From NCBI GenBank assembly GCA_028671895.1, contig CM053794.1, positions 16,292,501-16,356,500 on the forward strand: a stretch of DNA of 64,000 nt. The letters run 5' to 3'. Numbering within the stretch: the stretch's first letter is position 1; each line of letters opens with the position of its first letter. The stretch is from Oenanthe sinensis. Taxonomy: Eukaryota; Streptophyta; Magnoliopsida; Apiales; Apiaceae. The position numbers and the translations under genes are program-made. Shown piece after piece: positions 34,561 to 48,035 of the stretch. The notes beneath the pieces were generated by a model, which was not told where the DNA came from, ran no database searches, and was given only the letters and a program-made list of their open reading frames with translations.

Positions 34561-35298
34561 GAAAGGCATATGACAAGACCTATTTATAATAATTAGATGA
34601 CAACTCAACTCAGATTAAAAAGGGAAGTAAATAATAAATATTGTAACAGGAATCAAGACGAAGAAAGTCAACAAGACACGAAGAATCATAATATCATAAG
34701 AATTTTTATGAGGTTGCTACTCTACACCAGAAGAAGTTCATTAATATATTCAAATGTCAGTGTAAAATAAAGAAGTAGTATCTCAGAAGAGTTCAGAAGA
34801 TACAGAAGATTTTAAATGGCTACTACACGAAGATTCTAGAAGAAGAAAACTAAAGAGGAAATATTAGTGAAGTAGAAGAAGGACAGAAGATCACAACTTA
34901 ATAGTTAAAAGATGGAGAATATTTATTTTAGTATGACACAAATGAACCATACAGTACATTTGTGTGTCAACTAAATAAATAAATATTTAACATCTAACTT
35001 AAGTGGTTTTATGACAGACGATAGAGTAATGGCGGAAGGATTTCGGTGCTAACGACAAGGTTGTACAAGTCAAGAAAGTATTTTAATTCAACTATCAAAA
35101 ATAAATAAATTATTTAATTTATTTAATTAAATTAATTCAAGTTGAAATTAATTTAATTTATAAATTATTTAATTAGATCAAGTAGAATTAATTTACTAGA
35201 AAAGAAATGAATTTATATGACTTTTGATTCTTCCAAGACTTTTATTAAAAGTCATACCGAATTTATTCTAAAGAAAGTCATACAAAGCCAATCTAGAA
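34560..35298 (+). repeat. Family-C LTR fragment (5' half), interrupted by the gypsy element
   Basis: Starts TGAAAGGCATATG and aligns by eye with the first ~650 bp of the element C 3' LTR at 59,085. Shared blocks are GATGACAACTCAACTCA, GGAATCAAGACGAAGA, GTACATTTGTGTGTCAAC and the TTAATTTAATT-rich stretch. It ends just where the GTCATACCGA words begin (35,255-35,285), where the gypsy LTR starts at 35,299. The remaining part of this LTR is expected beyond the window. Confidence 0.8.
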
Positions 35299-38200
35299 TG
35301 TAATAACCCGAATTTTTGTAACTATTTGAAACCTTAATGAATAGTAATCCTACGAATTTATGAAAAAGCTTTTTTTTATAGCCCACACTAGGTAGGTGCT
35401 GGAATATTAGAAATCCGGAAGTGTAAAATCATTGTGCAAGTTAAATGAGTGAATGTAAAAGCCGTCAGAATCTGAAGATTTTTACGTTTGCTAATTGTTT
35501 CGTAATTTACGAGATATCAAGGAATACAAGAATTATATTATAACCAAGAGGATTATAAATCAGAGAAATTATGAACCTAGACAAATCAAGGAATTGAGAA
35601 TCGTAAATATTTGTATTACGAATTTAGTACTATGAAATGCTTTTGAAACTAATCATGCTTTGCTAGAATGAAATAAGTGATTAAGGTGGTATGGCAAGTA
35701 AATGCACCCAAGGATCCAGGCAAACCATGCAAACTAGAATTGGTGGCAACCTAATGGGATTACCTAACCGTGCAAACTAGAATATTGACTAGCCAATAAA
35801 GCTAACCATGTAACCAACTAAGTGGTTAAGAACATAGTTCCTTGAATGATGGAACAATGACACAAGCTACCATACTTCTTTGACAATATCAACCAAAGCC
35901 ATACTTGACCTTTCCAATTTCCACACTTTTCATAAAGCAACCAAGCAAGTAAATTAACAAAAATCTCTCCCTTGCTCTCTTAATTCCATTCGGCAAAAAC
36001 AAGAAAGAAGAAGAAATAGAAGTTACAAAGTGAAGCTCCTCTCATCCATAAATTCTAATATTTCAACCCTAAGTCCTATAATTACTAACTAAGGTATTTT
36101 CAAAATATCAAGATCATCCTCCAAGTATTTCATAGTTAAATTAATGCTCAAAGATGAGCATGAATAGTAGTGAATAGTGTTATTAACTATGTTCTTGGTG
36201 TTTTCTTGATGGATCAAAGCTCTTAAGATTAAAACAAGCCACTCTAAAGGCCTTAAGCTCTAAGTAAGTTCATCAAGCTTCAAGTGAGGTATGAACACCC
36301 TCCATATTTGAGATTTTGGTTGAAGTGGTATGAAGTAAAAGTTAGTATATGAGTATATGTAAAAGCATGACTAAGATTTGGTGTTTTGTTAGAATGATGT
36401 ATATGTTTGATTGGATGGTGTTTGTGAAACAATGTTGGTTGGAAGTTATGGAAGAAGTAGATTTAATGATGTGTTAAAAGTAGTGTGTTGATGTTGGGTT
36501 GATTATGAATGGATTCACGAAAATGAGTCCGGAAAACGTTCCATTTATAGTCGTCGTAATGCCCATTTTTCTTGAACTCATTTTGACAAGAAATACAGAA
36601 CTAAAAATACACTGGACCTTGTTAGCACTATCCCTGGTTGCATAGATCTTGTTTCATAGTTTGGGTTGACACTTGAATCGTGTTATTCCGATTTACGGTT
36701 TAGGAGAAAAGCTAGTTTAAGTGGAGGTGACCAAAGATGACCAAACTACTACGAATGACTCCCTTTGAAAATATAAACGGACCCCTTAACCATTGTCAAA
36801 AATCATGAAATTTAAAGGATAAATAGTTTGATAGTGGGTAAGGTCTCCGAAAAATTTTGTGAGCAGAGGGTAAATTTTCGATTTTATAAAAATGTTGAAT
36901 CTAAGGAGGTACAAGTGAAACTCTTTAAGTGGTTTACTTGAAAAGTGGATTTAAGAAATAATTAACTAAAGTGAATTTGAGAATGAGTAATAGACCAAGT
37001 GTTTGACGTAAATGATTAATACGTGTCCTTAAGATAAAATGAACCTAGAAGGAGTTGACTAATCGTGTCGGGAGTTCGGTTCGTGTATGAGTATTAAGCG
37101 ATGTTTAAATTACTCGGGTAACTAATAGTACGTTTTATTTTATTTTATAGATCGTCCGACCGAATCACGCACCCCTTATACCCCAAGGACACCAGGTAAG
37201 TTTTCAAAACCTGTACTTTATATACTACTATTGTGTTGAAAACTGTTGATGTTGTGATATCACTACTTATTGAAATTACGAGTTGATTTTAAACTACTGT
37301 TTAATCTTTCGTTAAAAGTTTTGGTTTATATGCTATAAGATATTATAGATATATGTCGGTGTTATATAAAGACTCTAGGAGTAGAGCGGCTTTCGTATTT
37401 TCGAACATAGACATGGAGTCAGAGATGTTATTTTAAATGCTGTCGTAAACCGGGAGTTGCTGGAGATAGATGATTTTTAAATAGCAATTAAAAATCTTCC
37501 AATATTTATATTTTGGATTTTTTATTGATAAATATTTTTAAATAGTGTTAATAAATATTATTTGAATATTTATTTATTTAATGAATATTATTCTGAATAT
37601 TCATTTAAAAAGGGTTTATTAATTGTTTACTATTTAATAAATATTATTTAAATTTTTATTAAATATTCTAAATTGACTAAAATTTATTTAAGGTCTTTGA
37701 TCATCATTTAAAAATATTTCTGACCTTCAAAAAATTTATTTAAATATAGTGAAGGTTCCCAAATATTTATTTTATATTTTATGAATTCTTTAAATAAGAA
37801 TAACATACTCTCTGACTTATCAAAATTGGGAATCCAGTCTTGTATGTAAATAAATAATTTACTTTCCTCAAATACGCTTATGTTTTGGGATCACTGCCCT
37901 ACTATAGTTAGGGTTTTTAACTTATCAAAATCAAAGAGATTTTCCAAGTAACTCTCAAGTCGTGATTTTCAAATGATTTTCATTTCTCGATATATGAGAT
38001 CAGTTGACGGAGGTCAACACCTACATTGTGATTTTATTACTTCCTCAAATATTCTAGAAGTAACAAAACCAGAGATAAATGAATCTATTAACAAGTAGTA
38101 TATACTTGGGGAACTAGGATTAAATTTCGGTTCCAGGTTAGATGAATCTATTAACAAGTATGATATACTTGGGGAACTAGGATTAAATTCCTTTTCCAGG

Positions 38201-38956
38201 TTTATATTTGTTCCAGGGGACTAGGAGATACAACATAAGAGGCCGAATGACGCACGGTCCAGCACTTTGGCCCATATGAGGTCTAGGGTGATTCCCAAGG
38301 GCGGTAGAATTTCCGTCGGCTCCCCGTTCTACATGTAGAGAAATAACAAGAGCTGCTGTAGGTTGCGACTGATCATCGTGTATGTACGGTAGCAACGTGT
38401 GAAAGGCTCCAGATACAGTCCCATTTTCCAATTGGAATTGTGCTTTAACATCGTAATGAAAGCCTATCAGTTGATTTACCGAAGGTGTTGTTAGTGGTTG
38501 ATATCTTGATATTCCATCCTACTTGTCCGAATTGTTTTGACGAAAAGTTTATTTTGAAACTTCAGAATGTACCTGATGTACGCAAAATATTACAATCTTT
38601 CAAAATATTTAAAATGAGTATATTTGCAGTTATATATATTCTTGTTGAGCTATGTTGCTCATTCTTGCTTTCTTTATATATCATAGCAACAACAGGTAAG
38701 AAGAATGCCCCGTAGGAGGCTCACTGCGAGGAAACGCGTGGGCAGTGCACGTGCCTTCTGTAGACTCTTCACAGCTCTACCTCAGGTAGGGAGTAGGAGT
38801 AGTATAGGGTTGCAGCTGCTTTTGGTATGCCTTATTTATAAGTATGACTTATGTAAGCTTATTAACAAAAACAAACAGTAATCGAATAATATTGTTTCAA
38901 GTACAAACTGTATTGATTTCATAAGTTTAGTACTTTCCCTTTTGATGATGTAATAA
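35299..38956 (+). repeat. Ty3-gypsy 5' LTR and possibly leader, left of the nested copia elements
   Basis: Begins TGTAATAACCCGAATTTTTG, a start typical of long LTRs of plant gypsy (Tekay/Del-like) elements. The sense strand agrees with the gypsy gag-pol that resumes at 60,621. No coding frame is convincing. A very AT-rich block with repeated AATATTTATT words spans about 37,475-37,740. A 63-bp tandem duplication spans 38,079-38,204. I cannot place the LTR 3' end or the primer binding site, so how much is LTR and how much leader is open. The right border is the insertion of element B at 38,957. Confidence 0.6.
38079..38204. repeat. 63-bp tandem duplication
   Basis: Two copies of a 63-bp unit starting ATGAATCTATTAACAAGTA at 38,079 and 38,142, both containing TATACTTGGGGAACTAGG. 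Non-coding. Confidence 0.85.
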
Positions 38957-40240
38957 TGTTAAACAGTATGAGTGTTGCAGAAGGGGGGGGGGTTGAATGC
39001 AACTTGATAATTTATCACTAATCTTGCTAACAACAAACAAGAAGTAATAATATCAAGTAAGAAATGCAAACAATAATAAGTAAGCAAGGACATGTGTTTA
39101 ACTTCAAAAATTAATTTTATTAATTTCTATATTAATTTTTGTTTGCTACAACTGACTGGAAAATAATTCTAGTTTCGATAGATACAATAACAAAGAGTTT
39201 GCGAATGTTTCTATGTTTGAGAGAAAATCTAGCTCAGTTACATAAGGGAAAGTGTTTGTGAGATATGTGTATTTATAATGAAACACATATCTCATTTACA
39301 AGTGTACTTTCCCTTATTCCTAGGACAAAGCTTGTAATAGAAACTTTACTTTTTCTATTCAAATTTGTCTTCATTCCATTTATAGATAAAGCTGTTCTGA
39401 GATGTACAGATATCCTTGACTCCTTGAGCACACTTTATCTTTTTGCTTGTCTTCTCCCAAGTTGCAGTAATAGACTTGACAGACTAGGTAGTAATGTCAA
39501 AATCATTCCTTGTATTTTCATTATCTAGTCTGCTACCTGAAACAGACTGTCAACTTCACCAAAAGGTTACTGTCAACATTTAGCTTATCTTTGGTGACAG
39601 TATATTCGGCTTCGCATACTTTGCTGTCAAGCTTGATAGTCTTCTAAAACATGTTGTCTTCCAAAGCTGCTGTCAACTATCCCCGCTAATGTTGCTGTCA
39701 ACTATCCACGCCAAAGTTGCTGTCAGTAAAACTTGTTGTCTTCAAATCTTCATTCTCCGCCAAGTTTACTGTCAATGGAATAGTTACTGTCAGTAATACT
39801 TACTGTCTTCAAATCTTCATTCTTCACCAAGTTTACTGTCAATGGAATAGTTTCTGTCAGTAATACTTGCTGTCTTCAAATCTTCATTCTCCGCTAAATT
39901 TACTGTCAATGGAATAGTTGTTGTCGTCTGTTCCAAATGTACTGTCACTTGAATATGCTGTCGTAGGCTTCAGTTGTAGAATGTTATTGTTAAAGTCTTG
40001 ATCCATGCTATGCCTGAACACTTTGTAAACTTCTACTTCATGGATCATGTTATTATATTTTTACAAAACAGTAACTATTAGACTTACTGTCACCTATTTA
40101 AACTTTGTTAAACATACTGTTACAAGTGACAATAAAACATACTGTCAATATACATATGATAGTATATTCTACTTAGTTGATTTCTAATTAATCTAAGTAA
40201 CTTATAGTTGATTACAATGTTAACACCACAATCCCTAACA
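38957..40240 (-). repeat. Element B 3' LTR (complete)
   Basis: 1,284 bp with TGTTA ... TAACA ends. The left half holds the TATA box (complement TATAAATA at 39,277-39,270). The region from about 39,540 to 40,150 is packed with the word ACTGTCA/TGACAGT, often as TTTACTGTCAATGGAATAGT units. A polypurine tract (minus strand GGGAGAGAT) abuts the inner end at 40,241-40,249. Confidence 0.9.
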
Positions 40241-40423
40241 ATCTCTCCCAATTTGTTTTTATGTAAAATAAAGACAAATTCAAAGTAAATTGCAAATACT
40301 AACTCAACTAACATAATTGAAGTGTTTGTACAAAAAAAAAATATTCAGGAAAAATTACAAGTACAAATTTATCTCAAACTAAGCTCCTCTAGACTGAGCA
40401 AATCTTCAATTTCAGTTTGAGCT

Positions 40424-43400
40424 TCATTGATCTGATTTCTTCTGTGGATTCTTCCTTTCATATAGCAACTCCAAAGATCTCAAGGCTCTCTTCTCTTCTA
40501 TGGTCTTGGCATGATCCATTACACAATCAAGTACTAGCTTTACCAATTTATGAGATAGGTTCTTCAAGTCTTGATAATTATAATAGGCTTCCACTAGTCC
40601 TTTGGAGATGCATAGAAATTTAACTCCAAATTCATCAGAAAGAAATCTGGCTTTTGAAGATATGTATATTGGATTTACCCTGAGGTTGTTCACATCATCA
40701 TCTTCATTGGATCTAGCATCAATTATCCTTCTAGCTTCTGCACTCAAATTCCTTTTAGTTTCTAGAAGAGAGCCTGTAGTTAATCTGAAAATTCTTCTGA
40801 GGCTTACAATGTTGAGAACTCCAAAATCTTCAACCATGACATCAATGTTGTCAATGATGATTCTGAGTGGATTAATAAAGACAGGAGACACATAATCAAC
40901 TTTTATGGAGAATTGATCATTTAGTTTGGCACACTTTAGATCAATTTCAGCTTCTTTGATTTGTCTGTTGATTCTTTCTATCTCATTTTTGGTTGCCTCA
41001 ACATCAGCTGCAAATTTGTTCTTCTTCTCTCTTTCCTCCAACCTCTTCTTTACTTTCAAGTCACAGATCTCTAATGCTTTCCTTTTAAGATCAAACACCT
41101 TAAAATTTGTGATATTGAGGAGTTGAGTCTTGATAAGTTTGACTATTTCAGGATCCTTTTCAGCCAATGTCTTCAACTCTTCAAAGGTGATCTCCTCAGC
41201 AGATCCACCAGAGTTATAAAAGATTATTCTTTCAGGATTTCTTAGAAGACATTGCAGGGTCTTCTCATACTCCACCTTCTTCTCATACTCCTGTTGTTGC
41301 TTTGTTGAGATGATTATCTAGAGTTTGGGAATGAATCTTGTTCTTCAGGGTATGGAAATTCTTGAAGTTGCTCCATCAGCTTCATTAGGAGTTCAGTATT
41401 TTTGTCCTACAAGGAATCTATGCTCCAGAATTCCTTGACTCCATCTTCATTTGCAAACATCACCCCATCTGAGTACACTACAGTCTCAGGTTCTTCAGCA
41501 TCATTAAAATCCAAGGGATGAGTTTTGAAGGATTCCATTAGCTCCAAAAATTTCCTAATCAGAATTCCCCTGAAAACTTTAGTCCTAATATCTAGACCCT
41601 TGATGATTTGAAGCATTCTTCTCACCATAAAATAGGTTGTTTCCTTCAGTTCATGTCCCATAACTTCAACTTCACCAGTAGCATATAAGATATTTATCCT
41701 GCTCAAAGAATTGAGCTCAGCCCACTCAACCACAACTTTGGTGATTAATTCTGCCTTTGACTCAACCAAGTTGTTGATTGTGGGTCTCCTAACATCCAGA
41801 CATTCTTCATGCATCACTTCTGTTACCAGCTTCCAATTCTTCCCGCTAGGCTTCCTGCTTGAATGTGGCCTTGGTCTCTCACCTTTTGCCTTTTTGTATT
41901 TCTTGGATATAGAAATTTTCTTTGACAGTAACTCTTCCCTCACTTCCTTTGACAGTGACTCTGAAGTTACTGTCAATATTGGTGTGACAATATGTTCTGG
42001 TTCCATGACAGTAGGTTTAGGTTATGTGACAGTAGGTTCACCCTTATCACTCCTGACAGTATCATTTTTGTCATTTTCAAAACCAAGAACCACCTGCTTC
42101 AATACCTTCCCTTCAATTCCATCCTTATACTCTTTTTCATTCTTCTCCTCATCTTCATCCACCTTATTTCCAGTTCTAGAAAATCCTTCACCATTATTGT
42201 TGTGTTGGCTAGAACTACCTGCACCTCCATCGGGCTTTCCATCATTATTGTCATCACCATTTCCATCCTTATTTATTCCCATCCTTTCAGCCCTTAATCT
42301 TTCAATTCTTTCTATCTCCTTCTTCAGAATTCTCACTACCTCCATCACCTCCTCATTTTGATCTAATTTGCAGAAGTACTCATATGCTTCTCTCACCAAT
42401 TTCAGCTTGTACTCATTGATTCTTTCAAGATTCATGAATCTGTACTTGCCATCATTTGAGAAACTGTATCTGATGCTTAGAGGGTAGTAGGTGATTTCTT
42501 GTAGCTTCTCCCTTATTAATTTCAACAGAGTTCTTTTAAGATTTTCATTCAGGAAGGATTTCTCAGCCTTGATTTTGAGTCTTATGGCTTCAATAACTGG
42601 AATTTCTTGCCTGCTAAGGAATCCTATACTGATATACCAACTCAATCCACCTTGCATTCTTACTGTAGTCACCCACTTGTTGCTAGTAGATATCATCACA
42701 ACCGCTCCCATTATAGATTATTTTAATTGATCATAGAACTTCGTGGGGTCTCTGTTGGATGACATCTTTATATCCTTGATTCTTTCATAGAAACTGGCAT
42801 CCTGAAATGCATTGCTATTCTCATTCTCATCAATCATAAGCACTGTGGCTTCTTCTTCAGTCAAATCATCTCTTTCCACCAAAATAGTGTCATCAACATT
42901 TATTTGAAAGAGTTTTTCTTTGCCTTTACCAGCTACTTGCACTACAGGGGCCTTTTTCACTCCTTCCTTTATCACTATGCCTTTCTCCTTAGGCCTTTCC
43001 ACATCCTTCTTTTTCTCCACCTTATCACCACCAAGCTTTGTAGTAATCTCAACAGTCATACTAGACAATAATTCTAGTTGGCTCTCCCCCTGAGATGCAG
43101 CTTGAGTTTTCTCCTTATCAGTTCCAATCTCAGCATTATCAGCCTTATTACTCCCATCAACAAACACATCAGCATCTTTAATTTCTTTACTTTTCTCCCC
43201 CTTAGTTGAGGTAGCAACTGCAAGGTTTGAAAATTTGGAATTGAACTCCTGAAGTTTGTCAAAAATAGCCTTGAATCCAGCATTCATGGTCTGCTCCAGA
43301 CTGACCATTTTATTCACCAATTTCACCTGATTTCTGCCAACAGTGTCCAGATTCTTGCAGAGTTTTGAAACTTTATGAGAAAGGGATTTCAAACTTTCAA

Positions 43401-45337
43401 AAGCTTGTTTGGAAGATTGGGGGGCTATTGTGGTTCTCACACCCTCTGGGTTTTTTTCTGGATGATCTCATCATCCCTCACCATCTCACTCTCAAGGCCT
43501 ATTGCCTTAGAAATTTTGGCTCCCACATTTTGTTTTTTCTTTTGGCCTTGCTCATGGCCCTCTCCTTTTGCTTGAGATTTTCCCAGCCCTTCATTTTTAT
43601 GCTCACTTCTCTTTTCTTTTATCTCTCTTTTTCATTTCACACCCTCACTCATCCTAGGTACAGGGGACTGAGCAAGTACACCCTGCACAATAGATTTAGA
43701 TGTTACCTTGAGTAAAGTGGAGATGATAGCAGAATCATCATCAGTTAGAGAACTAGCAGCCATTGGAGAGTTGCTGTCAGGATCTTGATTGTTGACAGCA
43801 TCTTTTGTTGAGAATTTACTGTCATGGGGATTGACGATAACTGTGTCATTAACAGCTACAGAGACTGTGACAACAATCTCTTCTACCCTTTGAGTAGAAG
43901 GTTCTTGTAGATTGCTATGATCAGTCTCATTCAACTCTTGGAAGAGTGCATCAACACTCTGATCTTCATGTGTATCAAAATGTGATGAACCATAGTTGAA
44001 TAAGCTGTGTCCCACATTTTCTAGCCCTACAGTGTGTATTTCTTCAAGTGTGGGCTCAGATTGAGTGTGGTCAATCTGTTGTGCAGACTCTCTACATGAT
44101 GTCATGGAAGACTAACCAATTTCAATAGATCATCTAGAGATGTGTTTTGATCTCTTTTAAGATATGTGCCCTTTTGAGAGGACACACTCTGGCTTACAGA
44201 GGTTGGTACCCTTGCCTTCTTTCTCCTAGGCTCACCAGGGCCCTCTGTGGGTTCTGTGATCTGACTACCACCCTTATTTGCTGCATCTTGTGCAGTTTAA
44301 CAACCTATATGTGGAATGGCTTCTAACCTAGGGGTAGTGGTCCTCTTCCTTTTAGTAACCTGATCCTGTTGGGAGGAATCAGGCTCTTGGCTAATTGATT
44401 TGGAGACTCTAGATGGTCTAGCATCTTTAAAGGGTTTGGAGTGTGGGTTAGGAATGGTGAGGTCAACCCCATTCTCTTCACTCAAAGAAAACACACTGGA
44501 TTCACCAACAATATTTAAATTAAGAGTTTTTATTGTGGTGTCCATGTATTCACTTATAAATAATCTCAATTTTGGATTAGGAGGTTTACCAGATAAGACA
44601 GAGTGTGTGTTTCTGTTTAAGGAAGGAGATTCTTGATATTGAATATTTTCTAGATTAATTATGCCTACTACAGAGTTAATAATAAGCATAAAGAACCTAG
44701 GGTAATAGATTACTGGTTTCCTCCCCTCCTTCTTGCCCAGTACCAGCTTGAACAAAGGCATCAGTAGCTTGCCAATGTCTATCTTGTAGTTGTGCACCAT
44801 GGAATGCACAATCTTCCTTATATAGGTTGGGACCTCATTCCAGCCGCTGGTTTTTCTTGACATGGCTCTAGTCACAACATCCATTATCATGTTCCATTCT
44901 TTCACCAGGAACTTTCTATCCATTCCACCTGATGGATACCAGTCTTCAGACCCTGGGCTTAACTTGTGCCCAGTGTAGCCAATCTTCATGAAAAACTTGG
45001 CAAGTTGTGTGTCACTTGCAGGCTCTTGAAAAACAACACCTTCTTCAAGAGTAACACCTAGGGCAGTGTTAATGTGGGAGGAGTCAATGGTGTAAGAAGT
45101 GTTGTCTATTTGGAAAGTGATGGAACTGTTGTCCTGCTCCCCCTCACATGTAACAGAGGTCCACAACTGTGACAACCTCGGGATTTCTAATAAGGGACTT
45201 TTGGTGAGAGCATTAAAGAGATATGAGTTATTCATGAAGCCAACAAAAGGTTTGAAAGCTTCTCCTGCCTCTCCCACCGAAACCATGGAGGTAAAGTTGG
45301 TTTGGTGCAAGCTACAAACAATTTGAGGTCCAGACAT
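40424..45337 (-). pseudogene. Element B ORF2, long extra protein region with coiled coils
   Basis: Six minus-strand frames follow one another: 45,337-44,297 (346 aa), 44,105-43,632, 43,440-42,718, 42,711-42,022, 42,006-41,407 and 41,275-40,424. The first carries the same domain as ORF2 of element A (FVGFMNNSYLFNA, YYPRFFMLIIN). The frames from 43,440 to 41,407 are in one register, broken only by stops at 42,720-42,718 and 42,024-42,022. So they are one former long protein, and frameshifts separate the rest. The later parts are highly charged (K, E, D), with heptad-like coiled-coil stretches such as ERINRQIKEAEIDLKCAKL. Total span is about 4.9 kb, unusually long for the extra ORF of a copia element. 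No enzyme motif, signal peptide or clear membrane segment is seen. Function unknown. Confidence 0.75.
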
Positions 45338-46020
45338 GGTTGCAAGTTTGAAATATGTTTAGAATTGAAGATAATGTGAACGAAAGAGATGAAGTTGTAG
45401 AGAGAGTGAGTAGAGGGTTTTTAGGGCGTTAGAGAATTTGAGAGTTTAAAAAGAAGTAAAGAGTGAGAGAGATTTTAACTATTTGTATATATTTGATGGA
45501 AAAAAATAGTTGTCAAGTCTGAATTTTAATCGATTGATTTGACAGATGTATCCATTAATTCATTTGCTTCTTGACAGTAACTTATGCGCTAGAAATCACA
45601 AACACTCTTGACAGTAACTTTAGCGGTTAGAGAATATATAAAATAAATGAATAACCCTAATATTAACTGTTGACAATATGTTATGCGGGGATTTTTAGAA
45701 AACTGTAATGTCAATTATTATTGGCAGTAAGTTATTGACAGTAAGTTTCAGTCCCGCGTACTATGCTGTCAAGACTTCTCAATCGTTTGACAGTAACTTA
45801 TTACTATTTGACAGTATGGATAAAACATACTGTCAAGAAACTTGACAGTACTTTTTATTAACCTCATATGAATTAAGTTACTTAAAAATAGATTAGTTAA
45901 CCTCTTAGTAAAATATCATCATATGTTTCCACTGTGACATAAATCAAAACACCTCTAGAGGCCATTAATTCACAGTGAAATTCTGTTAACTAAATTTTTG
46001 ATCAACTAAACAGAATTACA
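45338..46020 (-). promoter_or_regulatory. Element B pol-ORF2 spacer with TGACAGTA words and TATA-like site
   Basis: Between the pol stop and the ORF2 ATG. The stretch 45,570-45,855 contains about ten copies of TGACAGTA or its complement, some in inverted pairs (TACTGTCAAG ... CTTGACAGTA at about 45,828-45,850). Downstream in the reading direction a TATATA stretch lies at 45,491-45,486, then about 150 nt of leader to the ORF2 start. The B LTR has the same order: words, TATA, transcript start. A separate promoter for ORF2 is inferred. Confidence 0.5.
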
Positions 46021-47637
46021 TTAACATGATAAATTTAACATACCCAATTCACTCACTAGCCTGTTGAATGTCTTTTCATCCAATGTTTTGGTGAATATAT
46101 CTGCAAGTTGTTTCTCTGTGGGCACATAAATTAGCTTTATTGTGCCTTCCTCCACATGCTCTCGAATGAAATGATGTCTGATGTCAATGTGCTTAGTTTT
46201 GGAGTGTTGAACAGGATTCTCAGAAATTGCTATGGCACTAGTGTTGTCACAAAAGATAGGAATTCCTTGCAGAGTTAACCCATAGTCCAATAGCTGGTTC
46301 CTCATCCAAAGTAATTGAGAACAGCAACTACCAGATACAATGTATTCAGCCTCTGTAGTTGAATTTGACACTGAATGCTGCTTCTTGCTAAACCATGAAA
46401 CCAATCTTTCTCCCAAAAATTGACAGCTTCCTATTGTACTTTTTCTATCTATTCTACAACCAGCAAAGTCTGAGTCTGAATATCCAACCAAGTCAAAACA
46501 AGATTCTTTAGGATACCAAAGGCCTAAATCTTGATTGCCTTTCAAGTATCTAAAGATTCTTTTTACAGCCATTAAGTGAGACTCCTTTGGATCAGACTGG
46601 AACCTTACACACAACCCTGTTGTAAACATGATGTCAGGCCTGCTAGCTGTTAGGTAAATGAGAGAGCCAATCATTCCTCTATACATCTTGTTGTCCACCT
46701 TCTTTCCTTTTGGATCCTTGTCAAGTTGAGTTACAGTTGAGATTGGAGTCTTTGCAGGAGATGAGTCTTCCATATCAAATCTTTTCAAAAGATCCTTGAC
46801 ATTCTTAGTTTGGCAAATAAATATTCCATCTTCTTTTTGATAGACTTGAAGTCCAAGAAAGAATACCAATTCACCCATCATATTCATCTCATATTTGTTC
46901 TGCATCAACTCTGAGAATTTCTTGCATAAGTCTTCATTTGTTAAGCTAATGATGATGTCATCAACATATACTTGGACTAGAATGATATCCTTTCCATGCT
47001 TTTTGTAGAAAAGAGTTTTATCCACAATCCCTCTTGTAAAGTTGTTATCAAGAAGAAACTTAGAAAGAGTATCATACCAATCCCTTGGTGCTTGCTTTAG
47101 ACCATACAATGCCTTGAGTAGTCTGCACACAAAGTTCTTCATTTTTGGATTTTCAAAGCCTGGGGGCTGTTCAACATAGACTTCTTCTTCTAGTTCTCCA
47201 TTAAGGAAAGCACTCTTGACATCCATTTGAAAAAATTTGAAGTTGTTGAATGCAGCAAAAACCAAAAAGATTCTTATTGCCTCAAGTTTGGAAATAGGAG
47301 CAAATGTTTCTTCATAGTTAATCCCTTCCTGTTGACAGTAACCTTTTTCCACCAGCCTTGCTTTGTTTCTTGTGACCGTACCACAATCATCCATCTTGTT
47401 CCTATAAACCCATTTGGTGCCTATTAGGGATTTGTTCTTTGGTCTAGGCACCAATTCCCAAACACAGCTTCTTTTGAATTGATTAAGCTCTTCTTGTATG
47501 GCATTAATCCAATCTAAATCAGCCAATGCTTCTTCTAGAGTTTTGGGTTCAGTTTGAGAAAGGAAACAAGAGTACATGTATTCATTAACAACATTTCTTC
47601 TTGTTCTGACTCCAGTTCCTGGATCACCAATGATTTA
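46021..47637 (-). CDS. Element B pol, reverse transcriptase and RNase H part
   Basis: The 518-codon frame from the first ATG at 47,577 is intact. The order of motifs is that of copia RT-RNase H: GTKWVYRNK, VQVYVDDIII (catalytic YVDD intact), TASRPDIMFT, YSDSDFAG, THIDIRHHFIREH, ADIFTKTL. Upstream the frame is cut by the MITE at 47,638. The protein is part of the gag-pol polyprotein in an intact element, so the ATG is not expected to be used on its own. Relative to element A it has lost nothing of RT or RNase H. Confidence 0.88.
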
Positions 47638-48035
47638 GAGGCCGTTTGGGATTACTTAAAATAAGTTACTTTTGACTTAATGGAGGTGTTTTTAACTTAA
47701 TGGAGAAAGTAAAGTTTTTTACTTTAAGTTGAATGAATGTGTTTGGGTAATGGAACTTAAAGTTAAATGGAGGGTTTAATAATTTTGACTTTAAGTGAAA
47801 TTTGACTTTAAAAAATTTTAAATTCATATTATTTATACTTTACAAGAGTCATGGAAGCAAAAAAAAAAAAAAAAAAATCGAAAAGTCAAAAAGTCATAAG
47901 CAAAAGTACCTAAAAGGTACTTTTTACTTAATGGAACTTTTCTCCTAAAAGCTAGCTTAAAGCCGGAGTACACAAACACGTCAAAAGCTCCTAAAAGCTC
48001 TTTTTTACTTAAAGCTACTAAAGCCAAACAGGCTC
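47638..48035. mobile_element. PIF/Harbinger-type (Tourist-like) MITE inside element B pol
   Basis: A 398-bp insertion with ends GAGGCCGTTTGG and (right, complement) GAGCCTGTTTGG, flanked by TTA on both sides (47,635-47,637; 48,036-48,038). That is the 3-bp target duplication of PIF/Harbinger elements. It separates the integrase tail from RT. The flanking pol sequence continues on either side without other loss. It also carries an A-rich run (about 47,859-47,877). Confidence 0.8.

Noticed and set aside
38706..38880. Short frame MPRRRLTARKRV resembling a gypsy gag start
   Set aside because: Only the first few basic residues are similar; no gag core follows, and the real gag start with core domains is at 60,950.
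39265..39528. 87-codon frame with two relatives (52,617-52,880 and antisense at 10,145-10,381)
   Set aside because: The frame is shared only because all three are LTRs of the same family; it crosses the TATA and transcript start region and shows no protein features.
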